64,000 bases of DNA from JAGVSR01 sp963786675 (GTDB lineage: Bacteria; Pseudomonadota; Alphaproteobacteria; Rhizobiales; Hyphomicrobiaceae): NCBI GenBank assembly GCA_963786675.1, contig CAWAZY010000003.1, positions 744,001 through 808,000 of the forward strand. The letters run 5' to 3'. The position numbers and the translations under genes were made by a program. Of this stretch, positions 36,697 through 44,862 are shown one piece after another. The notes beneath the pieces are model-generated. The model was not told the DNA's origin, searched no databases, and saw only the letters and a program-made list of their open reading frames with translations. The stretch's first letter is position 1. The number at the start of each line of letters is the position of its first letter.

Positions 36697-38481
36697 CTAT
36701 TGGACGTAACGGTCCAGGGCTTGGCGTGTGCGCGCATCGAAGAGACCGTGCGCCGGTCCGGAATAGAGCCCGCGCGCGGCCAGCAGGCGCTGCATCTGGC
36801 GGCGGGTCGCGAAACTCCAGGCATCCGGCCGACGCTGGATATCGACGCGGGCTTGCGCGTCGCCGGAGCGATACGCCGCCAGCAACAGGTCGGCGGCTTT
36901 GCCGGGCGAGCGGGCGACGCCCCGGCCTTCGTCGTAGAGAACGGCCAACTCGCGCTTGGCCGACGTGTGACCCTTCTCGCTGGCCGACTTCAGCCAGCCG
37001 ACCGTTTGCGCGATGTCGCGCGGGCCACCGGCGCCTTTCAGATGCAGCAGAGCGAGATTGTACATCGCCCGGGGATGACCCTTCTCGGCGGCCAGCGTGT
37101 AGAGGCGGCGGGCTTCGACGGGGTTGCGCGCCACGCCCTTGCCCTCGGCATGCAGATAGGCGAGCGCCGTCAGGCCGTGCACGTCGCCGTTCTCCGCCGC
37201 GAGCCGGTAGAGCCGCACGGCTTCGGCCAGATCCTTCGGCACGCCCTCGCCGAATTCGTACATGGTGCCGAGCGCCGCCATGGCACCGGCATGCTGGTGA
37301 TCTGCCGCGCGCTCGTACCACTGCGCGGCTGTGACCAGATCGCGCGGGATGCCACGGCCTTTGTCGTACCCGCGCGCCACCTGATACATCGCCGCCGGCA
37401 ATCCCGCTTCCGCCGCCTGCCGGTAGAGCGTGAAGGACCGGGCCAGATCACCGGCGCCGGCCTTGGCGGTATCGAGGGTAACGGCGCTTTCGTAGGCGTC
37501 GACGGCGATGGAGCGGACCTCCAGCGGCGCGGGGGTGATCGATGACGTCGTCGAAACCGTCGCGTCCCAAGGCGCATGCGCGACCGTGCGCTGGGCGGCA
37601 CTCGCCAGTCGGAATTCAGCCAGTTCGCGAAAGAGGCCATCGGGGTACAGTTCGAGGTGGCGCTGGAACGATTGCGCATCGGAGTTGCGCCGGATTTTCT
37701 CCCAATTGGTCAACTCGGCCAGCCGCAGCGCATCCGCGGTATTGCCAGATTCATCGCGCGCGCTCGCTTCAGGCTTGGCGACTTTTGGCTTGAAATAGAA
37801 CTCGCCCGTGAGTGACGAATGCTCCCAGGGCGTTTGCCGCCCGTTCGTGGCCTTGAGAACATTACGCCGCGCGCGCCGGAAGACTTCCTCCAGCGGGATG
37901 CCCTCCGTCTGCATCGCCTCGACGAGCGCGGCCGTGTAGGGGCTGTTGTCCTCCCGGCCGTCGAGCGCGACGTGCCCGGGCGCGGTGGCATAGGCGATGA
38001 GCGTTCCCGACGGCGCGTTTACCGGCGCGAGGCCCTGACCGAGACTGCGGGCGCTGGCGGGAAATGGGTTGTCGCGGCAGGCATCGAGGATGGCGAGGTT
38101 CAACCGGCTTGAGGCCCGCTCCATGGTCTTCAGGATTTCGGTGAGATTGACGCCGCTGATAGCGACTTCTTCGCGATCGCGAATATCGGACCCGACCGGG
38201 ATCAGGTAATTCTCGCCATCCACCTGAACGCCGTGTCCGGCATAGTAGAAGACGCCGACGCTGTCGGTGGCCCGCAACCGCCGTCCGAAATCCAGGATGG
38301 CACGCTTCATCGTGGGCTGATCCGCATCGCTCAGCGACACCACCTCGAACCCGAGCGTCCGCAAAGTGCGGGCCACGAGATCGGCGTCGTTGACGGGATT
38401 GGCGAGTGGACGGCCGGAATAGGTCGCGTTGCCGAGCACCAGAGCGACCCGCGTCTCCGCCTGCACGGGCCGCGGAAACAC
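36697..38481 (-). CDS. Metacaspase (peptidase C14) with Sel1 repeats
   Basis: 594 aa from the GTG at 38481. The caspase domain (residues 8-235) has RVALVLGNATY, the catalytic His83 in FYYAGHGVQ and Cys134 in LDACRDNPF, so the dyad is intact. A linker leads to five or six Sel1/TPR-like repeats (about 320-540; ALGTMYEFGEGVPKDLAEAV). The C-terminus (RQMQRLLAARGLYSG, ALDRYVQ) resembles a peptidoglycan-binding motif. Upstream in frame (38482-38559) lies a signal-peptide-like run (STLLWSVLLWAALLVFP) without a standard start codon, so the true start is unresolved and may be hidden by an indel. The protein is probably periplasmic. Confidence 0.85.
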   Translation of the reverse strand: MFPRPVQAETRVALVLGNATYSGRPLANPVNDADLVARTLRTLGFEVVSLSDADQPTMKRAILDFGRRLRATDSVGVFYYAGHGVQVDGENYLIPVGSDIRDREEVAISGVNLTEILKTMERASSRLNLAILDACRDNPFPASARSLGQGLAPVNAPSGTLIAYATAPGHVALDGREDNSPYTAALVEAMQTEGIPLEEVFRRARRNVLKATNGRQTPWEHSSLTGEFYFKPKVAKPEASARDESGNTADALRLAELTNWEKIRRNSDAQSFQRHLELYPDGLFRELAEFRLASAAQRTVAHAPWDATVSTTSSITPAPLEVRSIAVDAYESAVTLDTAKAGAGDLARSFTLYRQAAEAGLPAAMYQVARGYDKGRGIPRDLVTAAQWYERAADHQHAGAMAALGTMYEFGEGVPKDLAEAVRLYRLAAENGDVHGLTALAYLHAEGKGVARNPVEARRLYTLAAEKGHPRAMYNLALLHLKGAGGPRDIAQTVGWLKSASEKGHTSAKRELAVLYDEGRGVARSPGKAADLLLAAYRSGDAQARVDIQRRPDAWSFATRRQMQRLLAARGLYSGPAHGLFDARTRQALDRYVQ

Positions 38482-38815
38482 GAGCAGGGCGGCCCAGAGC
38501 AGTACGCTCCAAAGCAGAGTTGAGGCACGCGCCCGCCTGCGCCCCCGGACAGGGAGAGTCTAAAAAGCCAGCGATTGGGGAGCCTCCACTCGGCACGGTC
38601 TTTCCCATGTTGCAACGGCCACGCCACCGAGCGTGGCGAATTGCTTCGGGGCCAATTGATCTTAGGCCGGCGCTCCTGCCAGGCGCACCCGGGATGCAGG
38701 GTTCTCCCCATGCTGTCGCGTCAACCCCATTCGCACAATTCCCAACAATTGCCCCACCGCCTCGCCTAGAACGGACAACAGGCGGTTTAACTCTCTCGTT
38801 GAGCGAAAAGAACGC

Positions 38816-40477
38816 ATGCGAAACGGCGGACGCATTCTGGTCGATCAACTGGCGCTGCAGGGCGTGGATCTTATTTTCCACGTCCCCGGCGAAAGTTTTC
38901 TGGCTGTCCTCGACGCCCTTTACGATGTCCCGGCCGTGCGCGCGGTCGTGTGCCGGCAGGAAGGCGGCGCGGCCATGATGGCGCAGGCTGCCGGGCGCCT
39001 GACGGGCCGGCCGGGCGTGGCGTTCGTCACCCGAGCGCCGGGGGCGGCGAATGCCGTCAGCGGCGTCTACATTGCGGCGGAAGCCCAGACGCCGATGCTG
39101 CTGTTTGTCGGCCTGCCCAAGCGGGCACATGCGCGGATGCGCTCGTTCCAGGATTTCGATCTGGTTCAGATGTACAGCGGGCTCGCCAAATCCGTTGAGA
39201 TTATCACGCATGCTGCTGAACTACCCGAAGCCGTGTCCCGTGCCTTCGCCTTAGCCATGTCAGGAAGTCCAGGTCCCGTCGTCATCGGGCTGCCCGAAGA
39301 CATGCTCATGGAGTTGGCCGATGTGGCGGATGCGCCGCGCGTTTCGGCGTCGCGAGCGGGCCCCTCGCGGGACACACTGGAGGAGATCGGCACGCGCCTG
39401 GCTGGCGCCGAACAGCCGATCCTGATTGTCGGGGGTCCGGGATGGTCGCGGGCCGCCGAAGATGACATCAAGGCGTTCGCCCTGCGTTTCGATCTGCCCG
39501 TTGCCGCAGCGTTTCGCGCGCAGGACTACTTCGACAACCGGCATCCGAGCTATTGCGGGCATATCGGGATCAACATGGATCCGCGTCTGGCGACGGCCAT
39601 CCGCGCATCGGACCTGTTGCTGGTGCTGGGCGCGCCGCTCGATGAAATCGGAACCGGCGGCTGGGCGATCATCAGGTCACCCGTGCCGGCCCAGGAGATC
39701 ATTCATATCCATCCGGGTGGCCTGGACCCGCGCTCGGGCGTCCGGCCCGCCGTCCAGATCCTGGCCACGGCGGAAGAGTTCGCCGCGCAGTTGCGCACAC
39801 TCGAGCCGCCAGCGGAGCGTCCCTGGCGGGCGTTCCGGCGCGATCTGCGCCGGGCCTTCGAGACGACGCTACGTCCTCTGCCGACGCCGGGTGCCGTTCA
39901 ATTCGCGCAAATCATCCGCACGATTTCAGATCAGTTGCCCGAGTCCGCGATCCTTGCCAGCGGCGCCGGCAATTACAGCCAGTTCGTGCATCGCTATTTC
40001 ACCTACAAAGCCTATGGCACCAGCTTAGCGCCGTCGTCGGGCTCCATGGGTTATGGACTGCCGTCGGCCATCGCCGCCAAATTGCTCATGCCGGATGTGC
40101 CCGTGGTGGCGATTGCCGGCGACGGCTGTCTCATGATGACTGTGCAGGAATTGTCGACAGCGGTGCAGTACGGACTGCCGATCATCGTCATCGTCGCCGA
40201 TAATGGCATGTACGGCACCATTCGCATGCATCAGGAACGGACCTTCCCCGGCCGCGTCAGTGGAACAAGCCTCGTCAATCCGGATTTTGCCGCGCTGGCG
40301 GAGAGCATGGGCGCGGCGGGCTTTACCGTGACGGAGACGGACGGCTTCGCAGGCGCGTTCCAGGACGCACTGGCGGCAGGCCGGCCGGCGGTCATTCACC
40401 TGAAGCTCGACCCGGAAGCGATCACGCCGCAGACGCCGTTGAGCGCGCTGGGCGCCACCATCAAGCCGTCGTCGTGA
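38816..40477 (+). CDS. Thiamine-diphosphate enzyme of the acetolactate synthase type
   Basis: The protein is 553 aa. The N-terminal pyrimidine-binding domain carries the activating glutamate in VVCRQEGGAAMMAQAAGR. The C-terminal diphosphate-binding domain has the GDG-N signature (IAGDGCLMMTVQEL ... IVADNGMYGT). The middle domain is DHS-like (ILIVGGPGWSRAAED). This fits catabolic acetolactate synthase, oxalyl-CoA or benzoylformate-type decarboxylases. The exact substrate cannot be read. No regulatory small subunit is adjacent, so it is unlikely to be the biosynthetic ilvB. It is transcribed alone, divergent from the metacaspase unit. Confidence 0.85.
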   Translation: MRNGGRILVDQLALQGVDLIFHVPGESFLAVLDALYDVPAVRAVVCRQEGGAAMMAQAAGRLTGRPGVAFVTRAPGAANAVSGVYIAAEAQTPMLLFVGLPKRAHARMRSFQDFDLVQMYSGLAKSVEIITHAAELPEAVSRAFALAMSGSPGPVVIGLPEDMLMELADVADAPRVSASRAGPSRDTLEEIGTRLAGAEQPILIVGGPGWSRAAEDDIKAFALRFDLPVAAAFRAQDYFDNRHPSYCGHIGINMDPRLATAIRASDLLLVLGAPLDEIGTGGWAIIRSPVPAQEIIHIHPGGLDPRSGVRPAVQILATAEEFAAQLRTLEPPAERPWRAFRRDLRRAFETTLRPLPTPGAVQFAQIIRTISDQLPESAILASGAGNYSQFVHRYFTYKAYGTSLAPSSGSMGYGLPSAIAAKLLMPDVPVVAIAGDGCLMMTVQELSTAVQYGLPIIVIVADNGMYGTIRMHQERTFPGRVSGTSLVNPDFAALAESMGAAGFTVTETDGFAGAFQDALAAGRPAVIHLKLDPEAITPQTPLSALGATIKPSS

Positions 40478-40491
40478 AAGTCCTAAGAGAT

Positions 40492-40504
40492 CGTTAAATT
40501 AACG
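40492..40504. promoter_or_regulatory. 13-base perfect palindrome CGTTAAATTAACG
   Basis: The AT-rich palindrome lies 15 bases after the TPP-enzyme stop and about 118 bases before the small peptide gene at 40622, in an AT-richer promoter-like region. It contains two TTAA half sites. No matching regulator is next to it. Confidence 0.35.
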
Positions 40505-40621
40505 CTTTCTCGATTAGGCATAGACGGCTGCAGTTCTCGACTAACCATCAGTTATAGAATAATGATTTCTCAACGCATCACTCCACGGCGGGTGGCGGAT
40601 CAAGGGTAACCGGGATCAGAC

Positions 40622-40798
40622 ATGGACCTCCAGGCCTACAAAATGGTTGGAACGCCTTCTTCCCGATGGGCCAAGGTTACGGCCATGCTCTGTTTCGCCC
40701 TGGCTTGTGGCTTTCTGATTGGTTCCCTGGCCCGGGCACAGGCCGCGTCCACGACCTTGCTCCCAGGTTCCGCCGCTGCCCAGACCACGATCGGTTAA
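40622..40798 (+). CDS. Small exported or membrane peptide
   Basis: A 58-aa open frame (MDLQAYKMVGTPSSRWAK). A basic stretch is followed by a hydrophobic core (VTAMLCFALACGFLIGSLA) and a possible signal cleavage after ARAQA. The remaining peptide is only about 17 residues. It has an upstream AT-rich region and a strong terminator about 70 bases after its stop, so it forms a complete small transcription unit. The ribosome-binding site is weak. Function unknown. Confidence 0.5.
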   Translation: MDLQAYKMVGTPSSRWAKVTAMLCFALACGFLIGSLARAQAASTTLLPGSAAAQTTIG

Positions 40799-40867
40799 CC
40801 GCTCCACTCCCACGTCTCTCCATCCCACTGTCCAAACCGCCGTCCAAACCGCCGTCCGCTCCCAAAC

Positions 40868-40898
40868 AAAAACTCCCGGTCGAAAGACCGGGAGTTTT
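40868..40898. terminator. Bidirectional rho-independent terminator
   Basis: Perfect 10-bp stem ACTCCCGGTC (40872-40881) and GACCGGGAGT (40886-40895) with a GAAA loop, A run on the left and TTTT on the right. It can end the 40622 peptide on + and the PhnN gene on -. A 12-bp tandem repeat GTCCAAACCGCC lies just upstream at 40830-40853. Confidence 0.9.
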
Positions 40899-40954
40899 GC
40901 CTTTTGGGGTATCGCGGCGATTGCCCGCGGGCCTATGCGATGGTGTCTGGGCGG

Positions 40955-41576
40955 TCAGGTTCCCGGAAACTGGCGGCGTGTCAGATCGTCGAGCACGGAA
41001 TGAAACCGGCGAACGGCGTCGGCGATGTCGCCGGAGTGGCGGACTTCCGATGCGGCGGAGCCGCCTGAGCCGAACGCACGCGACGGCCGGGCGCGGTCCA
41101 CACCCGATCCGACCGAAACCACCGCTACATGCGGCCACAACGCTTCAAAACTCGCGACTAGCGTCGTGGGGAACCGCCAGCACGACGATGCGTCCAGCTT
41201 CAAGGGCCGCCAACGCGCCCGCGGTGAGACCGTGCCGCGCGCCGGCATGCTGCCAGGCGACACAAAACCCGCGGCTATCCTCGATGGAGCGGAAAACGCG
41301 TCGTGACACGTCGATCAATTCCCCATCGTGGGCGCTCGCCTTGGTGGCAAGGCGCGCGGGAAACTCGATGCGCCCATCGCTGGCATATCGCCGGCGTGCC
41401 GTGGCAATGAGCATATCCTTGCCGCGTGCCTCCGCTCCAGCCAGGAGAACCAGAAGACCTTGCGGCATCGGGTCCGGCCTCTCGCGTCCACACGGGTTAT
41501 CCCGGATGCGAGCCGCGGTCGGCGCCGCCGTGATGGATGAGGGTGACTGTGATGGACTGTGGGGTGTGTCGGTCAT
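40955..41576 (-). CDS. phnN: PhnN-like ribose 1,5-bisphosphate phosphokinase (apparent frameshift)
   Basis: About 206 aa. The P-loop is GAEARGKDML, in which the usual Ser/Thr is replaced by Asp as in PhnN. Other matches are RIEFPARLATK and AWQHAGARHGLTAGALAALEAGRIVVL. PhnN makes PRPP from ribose 1,5-bisphosphate at the end of the C-P lyase pathway. No other phn gene is in the window, and the N-terminus has an added Pro/Ser-rich leader. An extra T in a run of four (41147-41150) ends the raw frame at 41145. The downstream frame continues with FEALWPHVAVVSV to 40955. Confidence 0.78.
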
Positions 41577-41724
41577 GGCGTGGCTGTGGTCCTGCCGCGA
41601 GTCAGTTCGCGCACGAGCCTAGACGCCCAAGCAGACGCTCGCCGTGCCGCCACGGACACACCACCGCGATTCGTTTCGATCGATGACGCCGGTAAGACAT
41701 GGGCGCCGCTAATACGTGGGCCCC

Positions 41725-42969
41725 TCACGACGAACTCTCGTTCCGCTTCTGAAGGATGCGATAGCCCGCCGCGCGCAGAGCGGCCACCGTGGCCTCCAGA
41801 TGCCCCGCATCGCGCGTCTCGATGACCAGATGCAGTTCCGTGCCCTTCGCGGGCAGGTCGGTAAAGACCCGCTGATGATAGACTTCGACGATATTCGCGC
41901 CGGCTTCCCCGATCACGGAGGCGACGCGGGCCAGTTGTCCAGGCCGGTCGGGGATGTCGATACTGAGCCGCGACAGCCGCCCTTCACGCGCCAGTTCGCG
42001 CGTCAGCACACTGGCCAACAGCCGCGCGTCAATATTGCCGCCGCACAGCACCAGCCCGACACGCTTGTCGCGAAAGCGATGACGGTCGGCGAGAATGGCG
42101 GCGAGCCCGGCCGCGCCAGCCCCTTCCACAACGGTCTTTTCGATACCGATGAGCAGCGCGACGGCGCGTTCCAATTCGGCCTCGCTGACCAGCATGATGT
42201 CGTCGATCAGCGCGCTGAGCAGCGACTGGGTGAGACGGCCAGGCTTTTTGACCGCGATGCCTTCCGCCAGCGTATCGCCGCCGATGGGCAGGTGCGCCGC
42301 CTTCAAGGCGTTGTACATGGACGGATAGAGTCGCGCTTCAACCCCGATGAGCTTGACCTCGGGCTTGATGGCGCGGACGGCCACGCCGATGCCGGACAAC
42401 AGGCCGCCGCCGCCGATGGGGACGACGATCATGTCGAGATCCGGATTTGCGGTCAGCATTTCCAGGCCGAGTGTCCCCTGCCCGGCGATGATCCGGGCGT
42501 CGTCGAAGGGATGAATGAAGGTCAGGCCTTCCATGCGCGCCATGCGCCGCGTCAGACGCCCGCTGTCCTCGAAGGTCGCCCCATCCAGGATAACCCGCGC
42601 GCCCAAGGCCCGCGTATTGTCCACCTTCACCGCGGGCGTTCCCTCGGGCATGACGATGGTCGCGGGGATGCCGAGCCGCGCGGCGTGGTAGGCGACACCT
42701 TGCGCATGGTTGCCGGCCGACATGGCGATGACGCCGGCACGCCGCTCCGCATCGCTGAGCGCCGACAGCCGGTTCAGCGCGCCGCGCTCCTTGTAGGCGC
42801 CGGTAAATTGCAGGTTCTCGAATTTGAGCCAGATCTCGGCGCCGAGCATGGCCGACAAAGTCCGCGACTGCGCGAACGGTGTTTTGACAATGGCCCCGTC
42901 GAGAGTCCGCGCGGCGGCCTGGATATCCGACAAGGTCACCGCGTCGAGGCCGGTTCGTTTGCGTGCCAT
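41725..42969 (-). CDS. ilvA: Threonine ammonia-lyase with ACT domain
   Basis: A 414-aa PLP enzyme (MARKRTGLDAVTLSD) that deaminates threonine to 2-oxobutyrate. The PLP lysine is in TGAYKERGALN. The phosphate-binding loop is VPIGGGGLLSG and AMSAGNHAQGVAYHA is also conserved. A single C-terminal ACT domain (LSRLSIDIPDRPGQLARVAS) gives allosteric control. This is the shorter one-ACT form between catabolic TdcB and biosynthetic IlvA. The start at 42969 was chosen over a longer frame from 43089, which lacks family similarity. It lies about 150 bases upstream of phnN in the same orientation. Confidence 0.92.
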   Translation of the reverse strand: MARKRTGLDAVTLSDIQAAARTLDGAIVKTPFAQSRTLSAMLGAEIWLKFENLQFTGAYKERGALNRLSALSDAERRAGVIAMSAGNHAQGVAYHAARLGIPATIVMPEGTPAVKVDNTRALGARVILDGATFEDSGRLTRRMARMEGLTFIHPFDDARIIAGQGTLGLEMLTANPDLDMIVVPIGGGGLLSGIGVAVRAIKPEVKLIGVEARLYPSMYNALKAAHLPIGGDTLAEGIAVKKPGRLTQSLLSALIDDIMLVSEAELERAVALLIGIEKTVVEGAGAAGLAAILADRHRFRDKRVGLVLCGGNIDARLLASVLTRELAREGRLSRLSIDIPDRPGQLARVASVIGEAGANIVEVYHQRVFTDLPAKGTELHLVIETRDAGHLEATVAALRAAGYRILQKRNESSS

Positions 42970-43164
42970 GTCCAAGTCTCCCACGGGTCTGTGAGCGAGG
43001 ATGGGGCCGCAACACCCGATTCGGAAAGTCAGTTTCCCGTCTTCGCGGCGGCTTGCCGTATGCTGATGGCCGTGCATACCCTTCGGCATCCCGGTCGAAT
43101 GTGCTCAAAGCGCCGCCGGGCGTCCGCCGCGGTCGCTGCGGAAAACATCCAGGGGAGATGAACC

Positions 43165-43470
43165 ATGCTCAAATTCCGGCACTTCGCCGCTGCCCTCGCA
43201 CTCGGCGGCTTGACCGCGGCTCTCCTGCCCGCTCCGGCTGAAGCCGCCCAATGCCGCCCGCGGATCTCGGCCAAAGGCACCGGCCAGGGCATCTTGGGTG
43301 CCGGCACCATGAATGCGAAGGCTGCCGCCCTCGTGGCCTTCGAAGCGACCGCCGCGAAGGCCTATGGGTCCCGCTTCAGCGACAGCCGCAAGGCGCGTGG
43401 CCTGAAGTTCGATTGCCGTAGCGGAACGTTGAAGGCGACGTGCGTCGTGACGGCACGTCCGTGCCGCTGA
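43165..43470 (+). CDS. Small secreted basic protein
   Basis: The product is 101 aa with a GGGGAGA leader. A signal peptide (MLKFRHFAAALALGGLTAALLPAPAEA) precedes a basic mature domain of about 75 residues with four cysteines (AQCRP, LKFDCRSG, ATCVV, RPCR) that could form two disulfides. The block AKAAALVAFEATAAKAYGSRFSD looks helical. I recognise no function. It is divergent from threonine ammonia-lyase. Confidence 0.75.
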   Translation: MLKFRHFAAALALGGLTAALLPAPAEAAQCRPRISAKGTGQGILGAGTMNAKAAALVAFEATAAKAYGSRFSDSRKARGLKFDCRSGTLKATCVVTARPCR

Positions 43471-43612
43471 AGCGGCCGGCGCGCGCGTGACGCCAAAACG
43501 ATGTTAAGAGGCAGGGGGCGTTGTCCGCGGAACGGACAAGGCCCCTTTACTCTTCTGGATGGTCGCGCACGGCAGCCCGCGTGCGGCGAAAAAAATGCAA
43601 ACGGTGGTTGGC

Positions 43613-44494
43613 ATGACAAAGGTTGCTTGGATCGGTCTGGGCGTCATGGGCTTTCCCATGGCCGGGCATTTGAAGGTGCGCGGCGGACACGAGGTGACGG
43701 TGTATAACCGGTCGCCTGCGCGCGCGGACGCATGGCTCACCAAGTATCCCGGCGGCCGCAGCGCCCCGACACCCGCCGAAGCCGCGCGTGATGCGGACAT
43801 CGTGCTTGCGTGCGTCGGGAACGATGATGACTTACGCAGTGTTACCCTGGGACCCGACGGCGCGTTCGCGGCCATGCGGACTGGTGCCATCTTTGTCGAT
43901 CACACGACGGCGTCGGCAGCCATCGCGCGTGAACTCGACGGGGAAGCCCGCGCCCGCGGTTTGGGATTTCTCGATGCGCCGGTATCGGGCGGACAGTCCG
44001 GCGCGGAGAATGGTCAGCTCGCGGTGATGGCTGGCGGTGACGCGGAGGTTTTCGAGCGCGCCATGCCCGCGCTATCCACTTACGCGCGCTTCGCCAAGCA
44101 CGTCGGCCCGGCGGGATCGGGACAACTCACGAAAATGGTCAATCAGATCGCCATCGGGGGCCTGTTGCAGGGCCTTTCGGAGGCCATTCATTTCGCCGAG
44201 AAGAGCGGCCTCGACGTCGCCGCCGTCATCGATGTCATTTCCAAGGGCGCGGCCCAGTCCTGGCAGATGGAGAACCGCTGGCAGACAATGCACGCGCGAA
44301 AATTCGACTTCGGCTTCGCGGTCGACTGGATGCGCAAGGATTTGGGAATTTGTCTCGAGGAAGCCGCGCGTTGCGGTGCAGCATTGCCGGTTACGGCGCT
44401 GGTCGACAGCTATTATGCTGATGTTCAGTCCAACGGCGGCGGTCGATTCGACACCTCCAGCCTCGTCGTCCGGCTAAGCAGCGACGGCCGCTAA
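43613..44494 (+). CDS. 3-Hydroxyisobutyrate dehydrogenase-family NAD(P) oxidoreductase
   Basis: The protein is 293 aa from MTKVAWIGLGVMGFPMAGHL; the start at 43613 puts the dinucleotide fingerprint GLGVMG at the N-terminus as expected. The substrate-binding signature FLDAPVSGGQSGAENG and the catalytic lysine in GQLTKMVNQ are present. Relatives reduce or oxidise small beta-hydroxyacids (3-hydroxyisobutyrate, tartronate, succinic semialdehyde). The exact substrate is unknown. No operon partner is adjacent. Confidence 0.9.
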   Translation: MTKVAWIGLGVMGFPMAGHLKVRGGHEVTVYNRSPARADAWLTKYPGGRSAPTPAEAARDADIVLACVGNDDDLRSVTLGPDGAFAAMRTGAIFVDHTTASAAIARELDGEARARGLGFLDAPVSGGQSGAENGQLAVMAGGDAEVFERAMPALSTYARFAKHVGPAGSGQLTKMVNQIAIGGLLQGLSEAIHFAEKSGLDVAAVIDVISKGAAQSWQMENRWQTMHARKFDFGFAVDWMRKDLGICLEEAARCGAALPVTALVDSYYADVQSNGGGRFDTSSLVVRLSSDGR

Positions 44495-44660
44495 GAGCGA
44501 ATCTGCATTGCGACGCACGCGGTTTGTCCAACGTTCATCAAATTTTTCTGCCTGTCACACTCTCGACAAGCCTCGGGCGTAGGAGCACGGTCAGTGGAAG
44601 GGGAGCGACTTAGTCAAGCCCCGCGCGAGGGGTCCGCGGGCTGAGACAGGAGGTGTTTCC

Positions 44661-44858
44661 ATGGCGATGCCGACGATATCCGTCAACGATCGCGAGGTCG
44701 TATTGGTCAGCGGGTACGAGCTCAAACCCGCCGAAACTGCCACCGCCCGGGCAACCGTCATCATTCTCGATGAGACCAACCTGATCCGCACCGTCAAGAA
44801 CGACAACGATGCGGTCGCGTTCGGATACGTATCAGGCCGTTGGATTCCGGCAGCCTAA
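44661..44858 (+). CDS. Small protein of unknown function
   Basis: The product is 65 aa (MAMPTISVNDREVVLVSG) with a very strong ribosome-binding site AGGAGGTG. Predicted short beta strands (REVVLVSGYEL, ATVIILDETNLI) suggest a compact cytoplasmic fold. No signal peptide, helix or motif. Its end lies 5 bases from the convergent cfa gene end. Confidence 0.7.
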   Translation: MAMPTISVNDREVVLVSGYELKPAETATARATVIILDETNLIRTVKNDNDAVAFGYVSGRWIPAA

Positions 44859-44862
44859 CCCA

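Noticed and set aside
41716..43161. 481-codon open frame on + opposite threonine ammonia-lyase
   Set aside because: Mirror frame of a conserved PLP enzyme; no ribosome-binding site or domain.
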